A stretch of DNA of 64,000 nt from Micropterus salmoides (taxonomy: Eukaryota; Chordata; Actinopteri; Centrarchiformes; Centrarchidae). The notes below the pieces were generated by a model. The model ran no database searches. It saw only the letters and a list, made by a program, of their open reading frames with translations, and was not told where the DNA came from. The stretch spans positions 7,510,208 through 7,574,207 of the forward strand of contig NW_024041150.1 in the NCBI RefSeq assembly GCF_014851395.1, in the 5' to 3' direction. Shown here one piece after another: positions 29,640-40,699 of the stretch; position 1 is the first letter of the stretch; every line of letters starts with the position of its first letter. The position numbers and the translations under genes were made by a program.

Positions 29640-30950
29640 AACGCCCCATTGGTGCGACCCGCAAGTACTCCAGCAAAAAGAGACTCATCATAGATCTCTC
29701 TCCCCCCACGGCGCCTCCACACCTGGCATCAACAGCTTAATACCCAGCCAGGAGTTTTCCATCCATTACGCCACCATCGCTCAGGCCATCAACCTTATTC
29801 GCTTCGCTGGCCCCAGTGCATGGTTAGCCAAGGCCGACATAACCAGCACCTTCAAGATCTTGGCCATACACCCTGATTTCTGGCATTTGTTTGGCGTCTA
29901 CTGGAAAGGCTCCTTATACTTCTCCGTCCGTCTCACTTTGGGTGCAAGAGCAGCCCCAAGATCTTTGACTCACTTTCCGAAGCTTTGTGTTGGATCTTGC
30001 TCAATAACCAGACTCCCGTACGTCATCCATCTCTTGGACGACTTCCTCCAGCACACGGCCTTACCACACTGAAATCTGCCTTCCTCCAGCTTGGAGTCCC
30101 CCTTTCCCCGGAGAAAACTGCGGGACCCCGCACGTCTCTCGAGTTCCTTTGGATCACCCTGGACTCCATATCCCTGCAAGCCTCCCTTCCCAACGATAAA
30201 CTCCTACGCATATCTCTGTTAATCTCCAACTACCTCTTCGTCACCAGATGCACAAAGCGCCAGCTCCTCTCACTTCTCGGTCACCTCATTCCACAGGGTC
30301 GTTCCTTCCTCTCCCACCTGCTTTCGGTATCTGCAGCAGTTCCATCCCTTCACGGCTTCGTAACCATTGACGACGCTTGCAAAAAGGAGCTCAGATTGTG
30401 GAGGGTCTTTCTTTTATGACGCCCACATCACCCACCCAGAGCTTTTGACCTTTACACGGATGCTTCATCCACCGGGTTCGGCGGCGGTTACGGCTCCCGG
30501 TGGTTTGCCTCAGAGTGGCCACCGGATGCATTTTCCCTCTCCCCCTCTTGGAACTGTACCCTATCATGGTTGCGGCCATTCTTTGGGGTACAAGTGGTCC
30601 CAGACCCTAACCCTAACCCAGACAACCTATCCACAGTCAACATTATAAACAAAGGGTGTTCCCAATCTCTCAACATCATGAAGTTCATCCGCAGACTATC
30701 CTTGGTATCAGCCCATAACCAATTCATCATCCGCGCTGCCCACATCCCAGGTTTACAAAACTCCATTGCTGACTCCCTCGTTTCTCTTTCCAGAAATTCA
30801 AATGCTCGGCGCCGAACTCCGACTCCCATCCAACGGCGGTCCCTCAGTTTTCAGTCACGATCATCGACTGAATCCCCAGCTTCTCCACTTGGTCTCTGCT
30901 TCAGGACTATCATAAACAGCCTCGCCCCCAAAACATCATCATACTATTAA
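29640..30950 (+). pseudogene. Reverse transcriptase-RNase H of the DIRS/Ngaro element
   Basis: Reverse transcriptase words: INSLIPSQEFSIHYATIAQA and WLAKADITSTFKILAIHP (about 29720-29875), WHLFGVYWKGSLYFSVRLTL, then the LSPEKTAGP and SLLGHLIPQGRSFLSHLL region at 30100-30320. The expected YxDD-like line near 30035 reads HLLDDFL in one frame. RNase H starts near 30445 with DLYTDASSTGFGG, the catalytic aspartate box, and continues to IRAAHIPGLQNSIADSLVSL (30725-30785) with the C-terminal N-x-x-AD box. Frames change at least four times, so it is inactive. The RNase H type and order agree with DIRS-like elements. Confidence 0.82.
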
Positions 30951-31019
30951 GGATGGTGCAGTTTCAAAACCTTCCATACCTCGTACAGTCTGCAGTTCCC
31001 CTCTTTAGACATCATATCC

Positions 31020-31562
31020 CTAACTAGTTACATTTCCCACGCCCACTCGGTACTCAAGATCAGCACATCCACCATCCGAGTATACCGAAGTAGGATCAAC
31101 TTCTTCATCAAACTCCTCTCAGGAGCTCCAGCTCCTTCCATCTCTCACCCCCACATTCACATGTTGATGAAAGGCTTGAGGAAAACAGAACCTCGTAACA
31201 CCCTCAAACGCTCGCCTTTGACGACAGACCTCCTCACCCGCTGCATCCTGACCCTTCGGGCCGGGTATCTATCTCCCTTGACTGACTCTACCCTCGAAGT
31301 CATGTTCCTCCTTGCTTTCTTCAGCTTCCTACGATGCTCAGAATTCACCACCACCACCTCCTCTGCCTACGACCCTTCCCGGCACACAAGCCTATCCGAC
31401 ATTGCCGTTCACTCCACAGACTCACTCAGGTTCAATCTCTTCCTCCGCTGCCAGCTAAGGCATTCCGGACCACACCAAAAAAGCCTCGGCCGATGGTCCT
31501 CCCACGCATACCTCAGTTACATCTGCAACGATCTCCCTGACAACGAGCCGATCACAGCCTAG
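31020..31562 (+). pseudogene. Tyrosine recombinase of the DIRS/Ngaro element
   Basis: The N-terminal core-binding part is seen at 31030-31160 (STIRVYRSRINFFIKLLSGA), followed by a frame at 31161-31562 with LTTDLLTRCILTLRAGYLSP and FLLAFFSFLRCSEFTTT, where the arginine after FL is the first catalytic residue. DPSRHTSLSDIAVHSTDSL follows. The frame then reaches SLGRWSSHAYLSYI, the C-terminal segment that normally follows the H-x-x-R box, but the H-x-x-R part itself is absent. An internal deletion of roughly 80-100 codons is therefore likely and the enzyme dead. Confidence 0.82.
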
Positions 31563-31638
31563 CACAATAACTTGGGGGGGGGGGGGACAATCCATGATCA
31601 CATAAACCACCTCTAAGTTGGCGCGGTCCTGTTAAAGA

Positions 31639-32370
31639 AAGACACCTAACTGTAGAGAACAGGAAGCACTGTTTGGACTCTGCTGTGGGAGAAGTGGCTG
31701 CTGGGAAATGTTTTGGTCAACTTGCTCTGGTTCACTGTGATGGCTTCAACACATGGAAATAAAATGTGTTTTATTAGTTTGGAGCTGGAAGTTGATGTCT
31801 GTCATTATTCTCCTTTAATCCCAGAAGCAAAGCAGATATTATTTTAGATGAACTGAGCTCATTCTAGCCGCCTCGCTGTCTTCTTCCTAAATCTTTATTT
31901 GGACTGTTGTTTGGATGTTTAACACAGGGAGAGCATCTCAACACGTCTTTAGCACTTTGTACTTTTTAAGTGTAATTTCTGCTGTTTTAGTGGTAGGCAT
32001 GCTGCTGTTTAGGATGGGATTCAGAGCAGCTGTTTTGCAGCAGCTGTTGTGTTTTTGGCAATCTGGAGAAAATCTTAAACCACAGTTTATGTCAGTTTCT
32101 ATGAAATAGTACTTTTTCTGGAAATCCAATAAAAATCAGTTTGTAGTCCAAACTGTGAATGTTTGTCTTTGAGCAACTCAGTGAATTAAAAGCTGACAAA
32201 TGAAGGTTCAACAAAATCTCTGCTGGTTGACAAATCTGTTGTCTATATGAACATAAAGCCCAACCTGCTGTTACCAGGGAGGCATCCTGCACTTTCTGAA
32301 GTTTTCAGACTTTTAGATAATAATTTGGGGCAGAAATGATAAAGTGTGACAGGGACAGTCACAACACATC
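31639..32370 (+). repeat. Duplication unit B, part 2 (3' flank)
   Basis: This continues the match with unit A from GACACCTAACTGTAGAG (unit A 23014) to about 32370, including the CTGCTGTGGGAGAAGTGGCT word and both AATAAA signals. At 32250-32262 it has ATGAACATAAAGCCC where unit A holds the Tc1 insertion. The match fades after GACAGGGACAGTCACAAC. Confidence 0.9.
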
Positions 32371-32840
32371 AGACCAACATGTTTCAGTAGAAGTTAGTAA
32401 AGTCTACTGTATGTTTCCCCTTTTTAACCTTTAGCTCATTATTAGCTGAGATCCAACAAGAACAAGCAGATTTCCCAAAATGTCAGACTGCTTCTTTAAA
32501 TACCTTGGCTTTCTGCAGGGGACACTTTGGAAACTACAAACTGCATTTCTGGAAGATAAACTGCTAAAAGCTTAAAGTAATGACTTGATAAGCTGCACAG
32601 TGTACACAGTTCAAAACCTTAATTCAGGATCATTTCTGCTCCATTCAGAGGACACATACTGATCAGCTACAGCATTATGAACACTGGCAGGTGAAGTGAA
32701 TAACACTGATTTTCTTGTTAGCATGGCACTTGTCAGGGGGCAGGATATATTATAATAATAAACTTTGATAGAAATACTGTTTCAATAAAGTTACATACAT
32801 AGTTAAAAATAAAGAGTATCATACAAAAGTCAGTCACCGG
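32370..32840. other. Unassigned flank
   Basis: No gene, repeat match or structured RNA is evident. One AT-rich TAATAATAA stretch near 32752. Confidence 0.35.
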
Positions 32841-33600
32841 AGTTTGATTTCCCCACATGGGTCCTGATAATGCAGGATGACAATTGCCAGAGCTGTCCAA
32901 TCAACAAGCTACCTGTAAGTCTGTAACGTCATGGTTACTTCTCTGGTTAGTTTGTAAAACTGCAGTGTGAACATGAACTGGACCAGAACTAAAATGCAAC
33001 TGTGTATAATTTTTTTCACGTGGTCCAAATGAACCGAACTGCAGGTGTGAAAGCGCCCTTAGAACAACCAACAGAGCCCTGCCCGAGGACCTGAGGTTGC
33101 GTACTGGTTCAAAGGGGAGCAGAACCATGTAGTCCCTTAAAAGTGATCAGTAAAAAAAAAAAATCAATCCTAGAACTTACAGGTACCCAGTGGAGTGAGG
33201 CTAAAACAGGACTAATGTGATCTTTTCTTCTAGTGTTTGTTAAAAGCTGCGTTTTGTACCCGCTGAAGTTTTTTGTGTTTAACCCTGCAAAAAGTACCTG
33301 GAAGAAATAAACGCATGGATGACCTGCTCGAGTTTAGGCCACGAGAGAAAAGATCAGATTTTTGTGGTTTTTCTCAATTGATAACACGTTAAAACATGTT
33401 TGAACAACTTGTGTAACGTGTTTTCCAAAGGAAATTTTAGTCAAATATTAGATGCAGGTTTCTGGCTGAAGCTGTGATACTTGCAGACACAGATCCAAGA
33501 TGTTTCTCTAGACAGACAATGATATTAGATTTATTTTCATTTATTGAAGATGGTTTGGGGACATCAGCACTTTATTTCAGCCATAGAGCAGAGAAGATTA
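32840..33600 (-). repeat. Old L2 fragment with embedded hAT-like end (inverted copy of 56.59-57.3 kb)
   Basis: The minus strand matches 56585-57325. Both carry an aged L2 reverse transcriptase C-terminus (words for HAFISSR, PVLASLHW and the CCTCAGGTCCTCGGGCAGGG stretch) cut at the same base by a hAT-like end, TAAGGGCGCTTTCACACCTG (minus strand from about 33061). The shared junction shows that both derive from one ancestral composite. Confidence 0.8.
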
Positions 33601-33619
33601 TCTAAAGTATGTCTGTGAA

Positions 33620-33722
33620 GATTCTCAGTCATCCAGGTCATAGTTATCCAACAAAGGTTAAAGTCAAGGGCAACTGGACTCACGGGAAGATGTTTCGTCC
33701 CTCATCCAAAGAACTTCTTCAG
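33620..33722 (-). repeat. Palindromic repeat fragment with hammerhead-like core
   Basis: On the minus strand CTGAAGA (33722-33716) is followed by a stem-loop and GAAAC (33696 down), as at 38931-38961. It is fused to the truncated 3' end of the L2 copy at about 33715. It then runs into GTCCAGTTGCCCTTGACTTT and the GGATGACTGAGAATCTTCAC word near 33618. Confidence 0.7.
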
Positions 33723-36480
33723 TTCAGAACTGATATCAAAGAGGAAAGTCTTAAGCCTACTCTTAAATGTGGAGATGGTGTCTGCCTCCTGAACCCAAAC
33801 TGGAACCTGGTTCCACAGGAGAGGAGCTTGATAGCTGAACGCTCTGGCTCCTAGTCTACTTTTGGAGACTCTAGGAACCACAAGTAACCCTGCATTCTGG
33901 GAGCGCAGTGTTCTGGTGGGGTAGTAAGGTACTATGAGCTCTTTAAGATAAGATGGTGCCTGACCATTAAGAGCTTTGTAGGTGAGAAGAATGATTTTAA
34001 ATTCTATTCTGGATGTTACTGGAAGCCAATGCAAAGAAGCTAAGACAGGAGCTCTTTTCCTGGTTCCTGTCAGAACACGTGCTGCAGCATTCTGGATCAG
34101 CTGAAGAGTTTTAATGGACTTTTGCGAGCAATAGGGAATTGCAGTAATCCAGCCTAGAAGTAACAAATGCATGGACTAGTTTTTCTGCATAATTTTTAGA
34201 TAGTATATTCCTAATTTTTGTAATTTTTAATATTACGTAGGTGAAAAAAGGCGGTCCTTGAAATTTGCTTAATGTGAGACTTAAACATGTCCTGATCAAA
34301 GATAACTCCACGATTCCTCACAGTGGTGCTGGAGGCCAGGGCGATGCCATCAAGGGAAACTATATCTTTAGATAATGCGTCACAGAGGTGCTTGGGCCCC
34401 AAAACAATAACTTCAGTTTTATCTGAGTTTAACATTAGAAAATTACAGGTCATCCAGGTTTTAATATCCTGAAGGCACATTTGAAGTTTAGCTAAATGAT
34501 GAGTTTCATCTGGCTTGATGGATAGATATAACTGAGTATCATCTGCATAACAATGAAAGTTTATGGAGTGTTTCCTAATATTGCCTAAAGGAAGCATATA
34601 TAAAGTGAAGAGGATTGGTCAGAGGACAGATCCTTGAGGAACTCCATGACTAACTTTGGCGTGCATGGAGGACTCATTGTTAACATGTACAAACTGAAAT
34701 CGATCTGATAAATAGGACTTAAACCAGCTTAGAGCGGTTCCTTTAATGCCAATGAAATGTTCCAGTCTCTGCAATAGGATCTGATGAACAATGGAATCAA
34801 ATGCAGCACTAAGATCTAGTAAAACCAGTACAGAGACAAGTCCTTTGTCTGATGCAATAAGGAGGTCGTTAGTAATTTTCACCAGTGCTGTCTCTGTGCT
34901 ATGATGAGCTCTAAATCCTGACGGAAAATCCTCAAATAAACTATTGCTCTGTAGAAAGTCACACAGCTGTTTAGCAACTGCTTTCTCCAGGACCTTAGAG
35001 AGAAATGGAAGATTAGATATAGGTCTATAGTTGGCTAACACATCTGGATCAAGTTTGGGCTTTTTCAGAAGAGGTTTAATTACAGCTACTTTAAAGTACT
35101 GTGGTACATAGCCTGTTGATAGAGATAGATTGATCATATCTAGTATAGAAGTGCTGACTAAGGGTAAAACTTCTTTAAGCAGCCTAGTCGGGATGGGGTC
35201 TAAGAGGCAGGTTGATGGTTTAGATGAAGAAATTATTGAAGTTAGTTGGTAAAGATTGAGGGAAGCAAAGCAGTCTAAACATATCTGGCTTTACAGCTGT
35301 TTCTACGGTTCCTGAGTTAAGAGATAAGTCGGTGCCAGTTGAGGGCAGGTCTTGGTGAATTTTGTCTAATAGCTAGAATTTTATCATTAGAGAAGCTCAT
35401 GAAGTTGTAACTACTGAGAGCTATGGGAATACTTGGCTCAATAGAGCTGTGACTCTCTGTCAGCCTGGCTACAGTGCTGAAAAGAAACCTGGGGTTGTTC
35501 CTATTTTCCTCTATTAATGACGAGTAGTACTCTGCTCTGGCATTACTGAGGGCCTTCCTATAAGTTTTAAGACTATCTTGCCAAATTAAACGAGAATTTT
35601 CCACTTTGGTGGAACACCAATTCCTCTCAAGTTTCCACGATATTTGCTTTAATTTGCGAGTTTCAGTATTATACCATGGAGCTAACAGTCTTTGTTTTAT
35701 TATTTTCTTTTTTAGAGGGGCTACACAGTCGAGTGTCATTCACAGCGAGTCTGCAGCACTATCAACAAGATGATCGATTTGGGTGGGACTGAAATTAGCA
35801 TAGGAGTCCTCCGTTACTTTGTGACTTGATAATGAATTTAGAGCTGATGGAATCGCATTCTTAAATTTAGCTACAGCACTATCAGACAGACTTGTCTTAT
35901 CTTGTATAGAAATTTTTGCCCAATGGCGTGTAGTTCAGCAATACAAACTCAAAAGTTATCAAACAGTGGTCAGATAAAGAGGGATTCTGTGGGAACACCA
36001 CAGAATGTTCAATTTCAATACCGTATATAACAAAACAAGATCGAGGGTGTGGTTAAAACAGTGAGTCGGTTCACAAACACTCTGAGAGAAGCCAATGGAA
36101 TCTAACAGAAATAAACGCAGTACTGAAGCTGTCATTCTCTACGTCCACATGAATATTAAAATCCCCTACAATAATAACTTTGTCCGTTTTAAGGACTAAA
36201 GTGGACAAAAACTCTGCAAATTCAAAAAATGGAGCTGCGTGAACAGGTTGATGGTGCCCCGTGGGCTTTGCTTATGACTATTCATATTTACACCCCTTCC
36301 TGGCTGCTCAGGGGATGCCGGGGGACGGCTACCACAGGCTAACTCAGGCCGTTCCGCACTGACTACCGGGGACTGGCTAGCTACAGTAGCTAAAGACTGA
36401 TCTACCAAGGTGCGGAGCCGGACTTCTAAATCACTGAGCCTCGCCTCCATGTCTACAAATAAACTACACTTACACTACAC
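33715..36480 (-). mobile_element. L2-like LINE, long antisense copy
   Basis: Reading the minus strand from about 36450: an ORF1-like piece (LEVRLRTLVDQSLATVASQS, PPASPEQPG), an endonuclease remnant (HTLDLVL near 36050), linker RLLAPWYNTETRKLKQISWK (35690 region), reverse transcriptase (FLSKVLEKAVAKQL, FRAHHSTETALVKITNDLL, VLLDLSAAFDSI, SWFKSYLSDRFQFV), then a TGA directly after VPQGSVL (34619-34621), FHCYADDTQLYLSI, and a second lesion after NSLLLAKVH. The C-terminus is LHWLPVTSRIEFK, PSYLKELIVPYYP and LWNQVPVWV. The 3' UTR is lost. A GC-richer leader may extend to about 36860. Confidence 0.9.
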
Positions 36481-36859
36481 TTTGCAAGAGGGAGAAGGAG
36501 AAGCCATCGCTAGCTGCTGAGCTAATGTCGCTAACGGCTAAGCTAAAGTACTGTAGCGTTAACTACCAAAACTTTTGAACAACTATGAGATTGAACAGCA
36601 GTCACTAAAAGATGGAAGGAAGTGTGAGTGCTTAGGCAAAATTACTGTAAGAAGTAAAAGTGTTTAGCGGACAGTTGGCCGCTGTAATCTAACAAATTGA
36701 ACTGTTAGCGATAGCAGCACAACATGCTACCAACACACAAGCACCGGAAATGGAAATGAGTCAATACGCTTACCTCAGTACGTCAGCAGTTGCTGAGTTC
36801 TCAACAAGTTCAAAAGTCTGGTTGGCTGGTGCGTGAAGAGCCATATGGATGATGACTCA

Positions 36860-38785
36860 ATGATCCGGCGGGGCCTTAAATACCACAGCAGAAAGGTGAA
36901 TGTTGGTCCAGTGTGTGATTGTGGATCTGGTTCAGGTGTGTGAGGGAGAGAAGCAGATTAGGTGACATGTAACTGGTTTAACAGCAGTATGCTGTACACC
37001 TCCAGTTCTAAGCTGCTGCACACTCAGCATCTTCATGTTTTCTTTAAAAATATCCATACAGATTAAAAAAGTGTAAGAAAATGTCATGAGTCGCATGAGT
37101 TCAATATACAGTTTGATGCTTTGTGTTTTGCATACAAAGCTGCTTCTAAAGAAATGAAGGCAGGCATGAACACAGTGTCTGTAAAGTCCATCAGAACAAC
37201 AGACTGAATCAGCAGGAAAGACACATTTAGATTTGTCTGATTTAACATCTAGATATTTAACAGATCCAGTTTGAGGCTATTTTGTGGTTTGTTCAGCTTG
37301 TTTGTCGTTTCTTATGATCCATTCTGCTGTCACACCTGTTACCTGTGTATAAAACAAAGTTTACAGCACGAGAGCTGATTGTTTTCTTATTTCTTATGAA
37401 TATAACGTGTCTCATGGTGTCTTTTGATGTTGTTATAGTCAGTCTCCAATATTTGTTAGATTACCTGCTTGAAAGATTTAATAAAACAACAAACATAAAG
37501 ATAACAACACTTCCTGTGAAGTGTGGACATGTTCTTTAGATGTGATGTGAAGCCGTACTGCAGCCACATCAGCAGGAATCTTTTCCATCTACTGGAGTGA
37601 TTTGAGGTGTGGAGCATTGTTCTAGGATGTTCAGGCTGTCTTCTTCAATCTTGGTCTGCCTGTCGAATGGCCCTTTGGCCTTTGACTTCGGGGATGGAGG
37701 CTTGAATACCTGGTCAAACAGCTAGTCACAGTTTGCATATTAATTTACATTCCCTGGACCACAACAATGGGTTTCCTTCACCAGAGTCTCTTTTGTCCTC
37801 CATACCGTCTACAATAATGTTAATAATGGAGGTAACTTTTAATATTCAGACAAATACAGTGTGCTGAAGATAGAACACCCCAAACAAGTCTCTGGTTGCT
37901 CTACCTAAATGGCGTCTTTCACTCCTCTGTCCTCCCTATCCAGAATACAAACATTGTTGTCCTCTAAAGAGTGTCCCTTGTCCCTTGATGTAGGTAAACT
38001 GCTGAGTCTTGACCTGAGGTGTTGGTCCTTCTGTGTTGCTTGTGTGTAGTGGTTGTTTAGTTTCCCCGAAATATACACACAAAAGCAAGATAGCAGATTA
38101 CGCCGGGATTTTCCAGCTATCCTGGCTGAAGTTAGCTGTGACTCTGTTTTGAATTAGCATGTTGATTTTATCTGTACAGCTAGCCTGCTCCAGCCCAGGC
38201 TAACAGCCAGGCTCAGTTAATCCTGGGGCCTTATCTGTTCAGTCAGCGTCACTCTGAACAGAAACCAAAGTATTATGTTCTTATGTGTTTTGCATCATTT
38301 TTATTAGCCTGTATTAAAATACCACATGTAGGCTACATATTTCATTTAGTTATGTGTATGTAAAGTCAGTATTTCCTGCTTTATTAGAATTTATAGTTGG
38401 GATTGAAAGGATATTCACACTTCTTCATTATCTTCATTACCTTCCCCGCTCACAGAACAATGAGCTACATTACAGGGGAAATCTACCAAATTGCCAGTAA
38501 CACGAATTACAGATTACAAAAACAATTAGGCTTCATTTTGTGTTCTCAGGTGAATTCTCGGGCCCTCCTGGAGCGGCCTTGGAGATGGACTAGGACAAAG
38601 CGGAAATATTTCCAAATAAAACCAGTGACCGAAATTAATTGCTTTTTGATGTACAGTAGACTTTTTACTGAGGGGTTTGTTCACATATCATTCACAGCCT
38701 GGATTATGGAACATTTAATTTTCTGCCTGTCGACACTATTTTCTGATTTATGGAGTAATGAAAATAGATATCTAAAATTCCCTCT
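36860..38785. other. Unassigned region
   Basis: No gene or repeat boundary recognised over about 1.9 kb. A 137-codon frame at 38397-38810 has no domain and runs into the palindromic repeat, so I do not regard it as a gene. The motif CCAGCCCAGGCTAACAGCCAGGCT near 38190 (24 bases as written across two adjacent words CCAGCCCAGG and CTAACAGCCAGGCT) is a loose local inverted repeat. Confidence 0.3.
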
Positions 38786-39050
38786 GTCAAGGGCAACTGG
38801 ACTTGGTTGAAGATACTAGAAGACTGTCGTTACCACAGCCAGGAGCACTAACGAAACAGCGGTATCGACGATCCTGGCAAACTACCTCTCAGAGGTTAAA
38901 CAGCTGAATTTCCCTACCAGTCAGTCAGAACTGAAGAAGTCTCTCGGATGACGGACGAAACGTCTTCCAGTATCTTCAACCAAGTCCTGGTGCCCTTGAC
39001 TTTAACCTCCTTTGGATAACTATGACCTGGATGACTGAGAATCTTCACAT
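38786..39050. repeat. Palindromic element with 39-bp inverted ends
   Basis: Arms 38786-38824 and 38962-39000 are inverse complements with about four differences (left begins GTCAAGGGCAACTGGACTTG). The interior holds a CTGAAGA ... GAAAC stem-loop described in Part 2. A conserved trailer, TTTAACCTCCTTTGGATAAC and GGATGACTGAGAATCTTCAC, follows to about 39047. Related fragments lie at 33620-33722 and 54125-54270. It encodes nothing and resembles a small non-autonomous element. Confidence 0.75.
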
Positions 39051-39179
39051 CTATATCAACAATCATTTTGAACCCGACTTAATCAGTGTTCAGTTTTCAG
39101 CTCTTGAAAAAGATTCAAATGAGCTCATACTTCATTAGATACTGCCTCATTTTCATATTTAGACACAATTTCAGAAAAC

Positions 39180-40690
39180 CTGTAATGCAAAATTATCTCT
39201 ATGTGAGTAATGAACTAGGAAAGTCTTACCCTGTTCACCTGCACCTTTCACCGGCCAGTGAAGATTGGGAGGAGAAAGCAGGGTTACTCCTTTCCTTTAA
39301 AACAACCCAATGTGGAACCTTGAATGGGCTAAACAGAGAGACATCATACATCACAAGTGTTAAAGTCCTCGACCTGGCTGCACTGGCAGAACTGAAAGAA
39401 TCCAGGTGGTCAGAAGTGTTTGCACCAGGCTCTTCTCCTCGGGGCAGCTGGAGGTCGCTGTGTAAGACCCCCATAGAGAAACGTACTGCAGATCTCAAGT
39501 GGAGGATCCTGCATGGCGCTGTGGCCACGAACAGATATGTGGCACATGACGACGCCACAACTAGTGCTGGCTGCCTTGTCTGCTCCCAGGAGGAAACCCT
39601 GGAGCATTTGTGGCTGATGCTCCAGATCAAACAGGGTTCTCTCCTTACCCAAAGGGTGTTTCAGTGGCTTACATTTACATTTACTCATTTATCAGACGCT
39701 TTTATCCAAAGACTTACATTTGAGGAATAACAAACAAACATCAACAAAGCATCAAATACAGCACGAGATCTGCAACTGACAATACATTCTAGTAAGAGCT
39801 AATGGGACATCAAAGGGGTAAATACCTAAGTAAGAGTTAATGAAAAGGGAGGATTTTAATGACTTTTAAATACAAAAGTGTCCCATAAAAGAAAGTTGGC
39901 TTGTTAAATGTCTTATCAGGGCAAGTTAAACTGGCAACATGGTTCATCAAGAGGAACATGGACGCCTCTACAGAAACCTGGGACCAGTTTGTAGCTCAGA
40001 TCAGGAAACGTGACCTACAATATGTCTTTTTAAACCAAGGCAGTGATGGCAGTACGGGGACAGGATGATGGGATTTTGCACAGGACTGTAAGAGTTGTAG
40101 CTCCGGTCTTTTACTTTTTCCTTAGCAGAGGTGAACTGTTCAGCGACGCTGTCGTGCACACACAGAGCCAGGCCGAAGATAATGGAGGAGGAATTAAAAC
40201 CCAGCGGGGCATCAGGACTCTGCAGGAACTCTCTCGTCATGAAGACAAACTTTATTGACACCAACCTATCACATCAGCGCATCTTATTGGCTGTTATCAC
40301 TGTCCATCACACAGACTTCTTACTCTTATTTACAGTCTGCACTTTAGATAATTAGATACTATTGTCTCCAGGTTCAACAGCTGTTTATGGGCCTTTTTCT
40401 TCTTTGTTTTATAGTAACTAGCTAAAGCAGACTGACCTGGACCATCAGAACCAGTGTGGGCTGAGCAGAGCTTCATGCAGCTTGTGGGCTTTCCTCTGGT
40501 TTGTGCTGAGAAAAGATTTGAAGCTTGTGGGCAGCGAACTCAGCCGGCACACTGCCATCTGGTGGTTTACAGAAAATATAGCAGCAGTCCGAGCAGTAAA
40601 ACAGCTCACTGATGTCCTGCTGAAAGTCAAAGTGGAGGAATGTCTTGTTGATTTCATCTGTAATATTCTCTCTGAACTACTGCAGTAAGA
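39180..40690 (+). mobile_element. L1/Tx1-like LINE 3' part
   Basis: A frame to 39660 encodes the C-terminal domain of a LINE ORF2: SSPRGSWRSLCKTPIEKRTA, DLKWRILHGAVATNRYVAHD and the cysteine/histidine end GCLVCSQEETLEHLWLM. After a 170-bp insertion the coding sequence resumes near 39845 and continues with LATWFIKRNMDASTETWDQF, QIRKRDLQYVFLNQ and a stop near 40070. The 3' UTR to about 40690 is shared with 25370-25735 in inverse orientation. A poly(A)-like AATAAA lies at 40708. Confidence 0.8.
39668..39842 (+). mobile_element. Short SINE-like insertion in the LINE
   Basis: The insert begins TTACATTTACATTTACTCAT and has TCAGACGCTTTTATCCAAAG, a phrase widespread in fish genomes as part of a short interspersed element. 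It splits the LINE coding sequence between the words for RVFQW and the later GQVKLATW. I could not identify tRNA promoter boxes. Confidence 0.5.
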
Positions 40691-40699
40691 TTATTGTGT

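Larger units (their letters stand above)
29488..31640 (+). mobile_element. DIRS/Ngaro-type tyrosine-recombinase retrotransposon, defective
   Basis: Comparison with unit A places the insertion between CCAATAA and GACACC, with at most two ambiguous bases and no real target duplication, as expected for tyrosine-recombinase elements. The ends carry short opposed words (TAAACAGG at the left, CCTGTTAA at the right). Inside, in order, are reverse transcriptase, RNase H and tyrosine recombinase segments in several frames. The length of about 2.15 kb is well short of a full element: gag-like sequence and parts of both enzymes are deleted. Confidence 0.85.

Noticed and set aside
30603..30620. Telomere-like CCCTAACCCTAACCC stretch
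   Set aside because: Only about three units, within the DIRS/Ngaro RNase H region; no array or subtelomeric context.
38397..38810. 137-codon open frame as a gene
   Set aside because: Low-information hydrophobic peptide; its end lies in the palindromic repeat arm.
25370..40690. Inverted segmental duplication between 25.4-25.8 and 40.0-40.7 kb
   Set aside because: The shared part is the coding end and 3' UTR of one L1/Tx1-like LINE family, so two independent retrocopies explain it.
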